Of a DNA stretch of 10,171 nt, positions 6,782 through 10,171 are shown piece after piece. The notes beneath the pieces were generated by a model. The model ran no database searches. It was not told the DNA's origin and saw nothing but the letters and a program-made list of their open reading frames with translations. A program made the position numbers and the translations under genes. Every line of letters begins with the position of its first letter. The first letter of the stretch is position 1. Origin of the DNA: Sphingobacteriales bacterium (lineage in GTDB: Bacteria; Bacteroidota; Bacteroidia; Chitinophagales; Chitinophagaceae); contig JAHEZF010000039.1 of assembly GCA_023251215.1 (NCBI GenBank), positions 1 to 10,171 of the forward strand, in the 5' to 3' direction.

Positions 6782-7681
6782 TTACTTCCTCAATTCCTCT
6801 ATTCTTTTTTCGATCTCTGACCGGACATCAGGTCGTATTATGAACGGAAGGCTTTTTTGATACCAGCTAATGGCATTCAACTTATCGCCGGTACGTTCAT
6901 ATACATCAGCCAGCATTAAAATGGCCTCTGCATTTCCGGCCTGCAAGCGATTGATCCTTTGTAAACGGGTTATAGCTTTGTCATATTGTGCGGATATTAA
7001 TGAGCCTTTGGCCAGCATGATTTGTGCATATATATTGTTGCTGTCCCTATTGGCCACTTCCATTATTTTCGCTATTCCCTCCATTGGAGTAACGGAAATA
7101 TTACCAAAAAGATAGCAGGCGCCAAGACCTATCCTGGATGAATCATTGTCAGGATTTAACTTCAAAGACCTTTCAAACAAATCTTTGGCCTGCAATGCTT
7201 TCCATTTTCTTCTTTCCATCACCTCATCTACCTGCAGGTTATCCAAAAATAAGCGGGCAGCAAAGGTGAGGCTTTTTTCCGAGTTTACCAATCTGGCATA
7301 TTGGGCTTCATACCAGGCATAAGGCTCAAAAATGCCTGCTGAATCACTCCAGAAATGAGCCAATTGATGATATACTTTCAATTGTTGTTCTTTTACAACT
7401 TGTCCCGCAACTGCGGGATCACCCCTTGAAATAGAATTTTCTAAAGTATTAAGCCTGACTACCTGGTCCGGGCTTAATTGTTTTTTAGCGAGGGTTAAAA
7501 TGCTATCCGCAGTAATATCTATGGTTTGTGTTTGTTTTTCGGGAAAAGGCGGTTGAACCGTTTTTTTAGGAGGAACTGTTCTTCCAAAAAAATAAATGCA
7601 TGCTACTAAACAGATGCCGGCAAAAAGAGTTATCCATTGAGATTTATTCACTTGTAAAAAAATTGTTCCAAAGGACTCCAT
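6782..7681 (-). CDS. Membrane-anchored tetratricopeptide repeat protein
   Basis: This encodes 299 residues. One membrane segment (about 17-33, ITLFAGICLVACIYFFG) is followed by a Pro/Gln-rich linker and a soluble part with helical TPR units. Recognisable repeats include residues 165-198 (LFERSLKLNPDNDSSRIGLG), 215-247 and 250-283 (AILMLADVYERTGDKLNAISWY). The soluble part is probably periplasmic or faces the cytoplasm as a scaffold; the partner is unknown. Homologues beside the HU gene are common in Bacteroidota. A GTG at 7651 is an alternative start that gives VNKSQW, closer to the short N-termini I recall. The promoter-like motif at 7704-7711 allows either. A 16-bp palindrome (7403-7418) encodes residues 88-93 (DPAVAG) in frame. 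The gene follows HU after 61 bases. Confidence 0.85.
   Translation of the reverse strand: MESFGTIFLQVNKSQWITLFAGICLVACIYFFGRTVPPKKTVQPPFPEKQTQTIDITADSILTLAKKQLSPDQVVRLNTLENSISRGDPAVAGQVVKEQQLKVYHQLAHFWSDSAGIFEPYAWYEAQYARLVNSEKSLTFAARLFLDNLQVDEVMERRKWKALQAKDLFERSLKLNPDNDSSRIGLGACYLFGNISVTPMEGIAKIMEVANRDSNNIYAQIMLAKGSLISAQYDKAITRLQRINRLQAGNAEAILMLADVYERTGDKLNAISWYQKSLPFIIRPDVRSEIEKRIEELRK
7403..7418. repeat. Short palindrome inside the TPR gene
   Basis: TCCCGCA at 7403-7409 pairs perfectly with TGCGGGA at 7412-7418 around a two-base centre. It is much more G/C-rich than its surroundings and encodes Asp-Pro-Ala-Val-Ala-Gly in a linker between the membrane anchor and the first helical repeats. 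It may be a second type of dispersed palindrome, distinct from that in radA, though chance cannot be excluded from one copy. Confidence 0.5.
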
Positions 7682-7703
7682 TGGAGAATCACTTTGGGGG
7701 GGA

Positions 7704-7711
7704 CAAAGTTA
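7704..7711 (-). promoter_or_regulatory. -7 promoter element TAACTTTG upstream of the TPR gene
   Basis: The minus strand reads TAACTTTG, an exact match to the Bacteroidota -7 motif TAnnTTTG. It would start transcription about 15 bases before the ATG at 7681. I find no clear TTTG at the -33 distance, so this rests on the -7 box alone. It would let the TPR gene be transcribed separately from HU. Confidence 0.4.
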
Positions 7712-7742
7712 CATCAAAGCCAATGATTGTTGGGAGTAATAG

Positions 7743-8060
7743 TTAAACATCTCCACCCGGACCGCTATCAGGTTTTTGGGTTACCAGCTTTTTTACTTCA
7801 GCTACAAATTCTTTAGCTGGTTTAAAGGCCGGTATATAATGTGCGGGAATGTGAACAGCTATATTCTTTTTGATATTACGGCCAATTTTGGCAGCTCGTC
7901 TCTTGGTAATAAAACTGCCAAAGCCGCGGATATAAATATTCTCGCCGGCGGCAAGAGTATCTTTTACTTCTTTAAACATGGTTTCCAGGGTTACCAAAAC
8001 ATCAACCTTGGGTATCCCTGTTTTTTCAGAAATCTGGTTAACCAGATCGGCTTTTCTCAT
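7743..8060 (-). CDS. HU/IHF family DNA-binding protein
   Basis: This encodes 105 residues. The helical N-terminus MRKADLVNQISEKTGI leads to the dimer core with RGFGSF (45-50). The DNA-binding arm follows, ending in IPAHYIPAFKPAKEF (71-85), where Pro72 is placed like the DNA-intercalating proline of HU and IHF. The usual arm start GRNPxTG is GRNIKKN here (60-66), a lineage variation. A short tail rich in Gly, Pro and Asp (about 95-105) extends past the ordinary 90-residue length. The protein bends and compacts DNA in the nucleoid. It is divergent from mutY, which starts 178 bases away, and is the first gene of the minus-strand series that includes the TPR protein. Confidence 0.95.
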   Translation of the reverse strand: MRKADLVNQISEKTGIPKVDVLVTLETMFKEVKDTLAAGENIYIRGFGSFITKRRAAKIGRNIKKNIAVHIPAHYIPAFKPAKEFVAEVKKLVTQKPDSGPGGDV

Positions 8061-8123
8061 TGTTGCAGGTTTTATTTAATAGTTCGCCGTTTCTCCCAAA
8101 GAGCTTTCGGGAGCAATTTAGGA

Positions 8124-8131
8124 CAAAATTA
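8124..8131 (-). promoter_or_regulatory. -7 promoter element TAATTTTG upstream of the HU gene
   Basis: The minus strand carries TAATTTTG, an exact match to TAnnTTTG. It would place the transcription start near 8117, giving an A-rich leader of about 57 bases before the HU start codon. No good -33 box is seen at the expected distance. Confidence 0.45.
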
Positions 8132-8237
8132 TATGATTGTCAATAGGATAGCGGAATTTTTTTTAACCAGATTTGCACCGGCATCTGAAAAATAAAGGAT
8201 ATTTAGCATCCGCTTAATCGGGAGTTGAAAATTTAGA

Positions 8238-9320
8238 ATGAAAAAAAACAGAAGGTCGGGCCTGGAAAAAAGATTTGCCGCACCATTATTAAAGTGGAAC
8301 AGGGAACAAAATACCCGGCAAATGCCATGGAAAGGAATAAAGGATCCTTACAAGATATGGCTCAGTGAAATCATTCTGCAACAAACAAGAGCAGAGCAGG
8401 GGTTGAAGTACTATAATAATTTTCTTAAAGCATTTCCCGACATACACAAACTGGCAAAAGCGCCGTATGAAAAAGTGTTCAAATTATGGGAAGGACTTGG
8501 ATATTATACCCGTTGTCGGAACCTGATTGCTACTGCCCGCTATATTTCTAAAGAATTGAATGGAAAATTTCCTGAAACTTATGATGAAATAAAAACATTG
8601 AAAGGCATAGGGCCTTATACAGCGGCAGCAATAGCCTCTTTTGCTTTCAATCTGCCCCATGCCGTAGTGGACGGAAATGTGTTCCGGGTGCTGGCAAGAA
8701 TATTCGGGATCAATATGCCGGTTGATTCAACACAAGGGAAAAAATACTTTACTCAGCTGGCCAATAAACTGCTGGATAAAAAAAAACCCGGTTTGTATAA
8801 CCAGGCCATTATGGATTTTGGAGCAGTTATCTGTAAGCCTGTGCCGGTATGCAATCTATGTGTATTCAGAAAAAATTGTTTCGCTTTTTTAAATAATAAA
8901 ATAAATAAACTGCCGGTAAAGAAAAAAAAGAATAGTATAAAAAAACGTTGGTTTTACTATTTGATTCTTGAATATAAAGGTCAGGTGGCTATCCGCCAGC
9001 GGAAAGAAAAAGATATCTGGCAGCAGTTATATGAATTTCCGTTGGTTGAAGCTGCAGGGGATATTGGTCAAAAGAATATTTTACAGCAGGCCGGAAAAAA
9101 TGGATGGTTGCAAAAGAAAAATTATAAAGTGGAGAACACTTCGCCATTATTCAAACAACTACTTTCTCATCAGTTGATAATGGGACGCTTTATAAGGATC
9201 GGGCTAAAACAAAAACCCCAATTGAAAAATGACTGGATCTGGATAACAAAAAGCAAACTGAAAAAGTATGCTTTCCCACAATTTATTAATCAATACTTGC
9301 AGCAGAAGGCTCAAGAGTAA
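8238..9320 (+). CDS. mutY: A/G-specific adenine DNA glycosylase MutY
   Basis: This encodes 360 residues. MutY removes adenine mispaired with 8-oxoguanine. Visible features in order: MPWKG (29-33); catalytic Glu44 in SEIILQQTR; helix-hairpin-helix LKGIGPYTAAAI (121-132) with catalytic Asp145 in VVDGNVFR; and four cysteines for the [4Fe-4S] cluster (Cys199, Cys205, Cys208, Cys214). A NUDIX-like 8-oxoguanine recognition domain (about 236-355, with WQQLYEFPL at 261-269) completes it. The first cysteine gap is five residues, against six in E. coli from memory. The start ATG at 8238 follows an A-rich leader and suits the family. It is divergent from HU and followed by ssb 111 bases on, with gldE beyond, a familiar order in Bacteroidota. 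Confidence 0.96.
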   Translation: MKKNRRSGLEKRFAAPLLKWNREQNTRQMPWKGIKDPYKIWLSEIILQQTRAEQGLKYYNNFLKAFPDIHKLAKAPYEKVFKLWEGLGYYTRCRNLIATARYISKELNGKFPETYDEIKTLKGIGPYTAAAIASFAFNLPHAVVDGNVFRVLARIFGINMPVDSTQGKKYFTQLANKLLDKKKPGLYNQAIMDFGAVICKPVPVCNLCVFRKNCFAFLNNKINKLPVKKKKNSIKKRWFYYLILEYKGQVAIRQRKEKDIWQQLYEFPLVEAAGDIGQKNILQQAGKNGWLQKKNYKVENTSPLFKQLLSHQLIMGRFIRIGLKQKPQLKNDWIWITKSKLKKYAFPQFINQYLQQKAQE

Positions 9321-9374
9321 ATTTATTTCTGATTCTTAACGAGTTTAATTTTTTTATTTCAACTTAAAAAAATT

Positions 9375-9382
9375 TAACTTTA
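9375..9382 (+). promoter_or_regulatory. Possible -7 promoter element for ssb (TAACTTTA)
   Basis: TAACTTTA matches TAnnTTTG at seven of eight positions and would start transcription about 45 bases before the ssb ATG at 9432. The surroundings are a long A/T run with no obvious -33 TTTG, so this is weak. It would let ssb be expressed more strongly than mutY, which is reasonable for an abundant protein. Confidence 0.3.
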
Positions 9383-9431
9383 AGGAGCATTCATAGCCTT
9401 AGATGATTTATTAACCGTAAAGAATAAATGT

Positions 9432-9863
9432 ATGAGAGGCGTAAACCGTGTAATGCTCATTGGCAATCTTGGAAAGGATCCGGATGTGCAGGTACTGGAA
9501 GGAAATATTGCCGTAGCCAAATTCCCCCTGGCCACAACTGAAACTTTCAAGGACCGTTCGGGTAAATTGATATCACAAACCGAGTGGCATACCGTTGTTT
9601 TATGGCGTGGCCTTGCCGAACTGGCCCAGAAGTATCTTCATAAAAGCAGCCTCGTTTATATTGAAGGCCGGTTGCGAACCCGGAGTTGGGAAGACAAGGA
9701 AGGCAACCGCAAATTTGCAACAGAAGTGGTGGGCGATAATCTCATTATGCTCGATAAAAGAGTGGACAGCGGCAGTTCATCAACTTCCGGTGAAGGTGGC
9801 ACAGAAGGAACGGGAGGAGCGGATATGCAAATGGGAGATGCATCGGAAGGCCTTCCGTTTTAA
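9432..9863 (+). CDS. ssb: Single-stranded DNA-binding protein SSB
   Basis: This encodes 143 residues. The OB-fold domain (1-110) has the standard start VNRVMLIGNLGKDPDVQ and later WHTVVLWRGLAELAQKYL, VYIEGRLRTRSW and ATEVVGDNLIML. A Ser/Gly/Thr/Glu-rich flexible linker (112-135) follows. The tip ends SEGLPF: Leu-Pro-Phe, the part that docks partner proteins, is kept, but the run of aspartates usual in this tip (DDxPF) is reduced to one Glu and an upstream Asp. It binds single-stranded DNA in replication, repair and recombination. It sits between mutY and gldE. A TTG-start gldE begins 94 bases after the stop, with a hairpin in between. Confidence 0.97.
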   Translation: MRGVNRVMLIGNLGKDPDVQVLEGNIAVAKFPLATTETFKDRSGKLISQTEWHTVVLWRGLAELAQKYLHKSSLVYIEGRLRTRSWEDKEGNRKFATEVVGDNLIMLDKRVDSGSSSTSGEGGTEGTGGADMQMGDASEGLPF

Positions 9864-9903
9864 CAGGAAACATTTAAAGCAATAACTTTGCTGCATGATC
9901 AGG

Positions 9904-9926
9904 GGCAGGCCAAATGACCTGCCTTT
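9904..9926 (+). terminator. Hairpin after ssb, possible weak terminator
   Basis: GGCAGG (9904-9909) pairs with CCTGCC (9918-9923) across an eight-base loop and is followed by TTTACAATTAATTT. The T-run is broken, so termination is probably partial at best. The hairpin falls 40 bases after the ssb stop and 31 bases before the gldE start, where it could lower read-through from ssb into gldE or stabilise the ssb message. Confidence 0.45.
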
Positions 9927-9957
9927 ACAATTAATTTGATAAACAAAATTTCTTGCT

Positions 9958-10171
9958 TTGGACAGTCATCCGGTATTTGGTTCAATAACTGATCAGCTTT
10001 CTTTTATTCTACTGGCCGCCGACCCGCAGGGAACTACCATTCTTGTTATTATCTTATTCTCTTTACTATTGATTGCTTTTACTATTTCCGGTGCAGAAGT
10101 AGCTTTGTTTTCTTTGAACAGTAAGGATGTAAACATGCTGAAGACAAAACAGCATTCTTCAGCGCGGCGGA
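9958..10171 (+). CDS. gldE: Gliding motility-associated protein GldE, CNNM/CorC-type membrane protein (partial, 3' end outside window)
   Basis: The first 71 codons are present. The reading frame opens after TGA-TAA at 9940-9945, and the only reasonable start is TTG at 9958, giving MDSHPVFGSITDQ; no ATG precedes the membrane segment. Residues about 26-42 (TILVIILFSLLLIAFT) form the first membrane helix, followed by SGAEVALFSL, the hallmark of the CNNM (DUF21) domain shared by CorC/HlyC-like transporters and GldE. The later part of the gene, expected to carry CBS-pair domains, lies beyond the window. GldE is a membrane protein tied to gliding and type IX secretion lipoproteins in Bacteroidota, and the order mutY-ssb-gldE is what I recall in Flavobacterium. 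Presence of the gene does not show that this organism glides. Confidence 0.87.
   Translation, partial: MDSHPVFGSITDQLSFILLAADPQGTTILVIILFSLLLIAFTISGAEVALFSLNSKDVNMLKTKQHSSARR

Noticed and set aside
7776..8195. Plus-strand open frame of 139 codons opposite the HU gene
   Set aside because: It overlaps the whole HU gene in antisense and has unnatural Phe/Tyr/Ser-rich composition. The HU protein is unmistakable, so this is a shadow frame.
1..10171. Search for CRISPR arrays, tRNA or rRNA genes, transposases and attachment sites
   Set aside because: No regularly spaced direct repeats, no cloverleaf or rRNA segments, no transposase or integrase protein and no flanking duplications were seen on either strand.

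Overview
The window reads as ordinary chromosome of a member of the Bacteroidota, most likely the Chitinophagales/Chitinophagaceae side. The reasons are: a gliding-motility type gldE gene, a 31-residue arginine/lysine-rich AURKAIP1/COX24-like small protein, a lipoprotein with a choice-of-anchor-Q type C-terminus, A/T-rich leaders without Shine-Dalgarno sequences, and several matches to the Bacteroidota -7 promoter motif TAnnTTTG. The gene content is mainly housekeeping (DNA repair and recombination, RNA processing, nucleoid). I found no convincing new defence, secretion or biosynthetic system.

Layout. 1-160 is non-coding and carries a nested repeat with a perfect 18-bp palindrome. 161-3766 is a minus-strand operon in transcription order radA, comF, beta-helix lipoprotein, with gaps of 51 and 30 bases. 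3767-4245 is the largest non-coding stretch; on the minus strand it holds a promoter-like pair followed by a compact hairpin plus T-run, which could be a short RNA or an attenuator in the radA leader. 4246-4767 (plus) is a clearly recognisable but dead copy of a YugP-type membrane zinc metallopeptidase, with the metal-binding region deleted and several frame changes. A bidirectional terminator (4788-4815) separates it from the convergent gene. 4818-8060 is a minus-strand series in transcription order HU-family protein, membrane-anchored TPR protein, 31-residue basic protein, RNase E/G. From 8238 the plus strand carries mutY, ssb and the start of gldE, cut by the window edge. The HU and mutY genes are divergent.

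The cluster HU / mutY / ssb / gldE matches the gene order I recall for many Bacteroidota. RadA, ComF, MutY and SSB all concern DNA recombination, uptake or repair; RNase E/G and the small basic protein concern RNA and the ribosome.

The most interesting signals are short palindromic elements that appear to sit in frame inside genes. One in radA adds roughly 18 residues between the ATPase segments and shares its core with the palindrome in the intergenic repeat near the left edge. Another, of different sequence, lies in the TPR gene. The other main observations are the decayed metallopeptidase gene and the putative short RNA upstream of radA.
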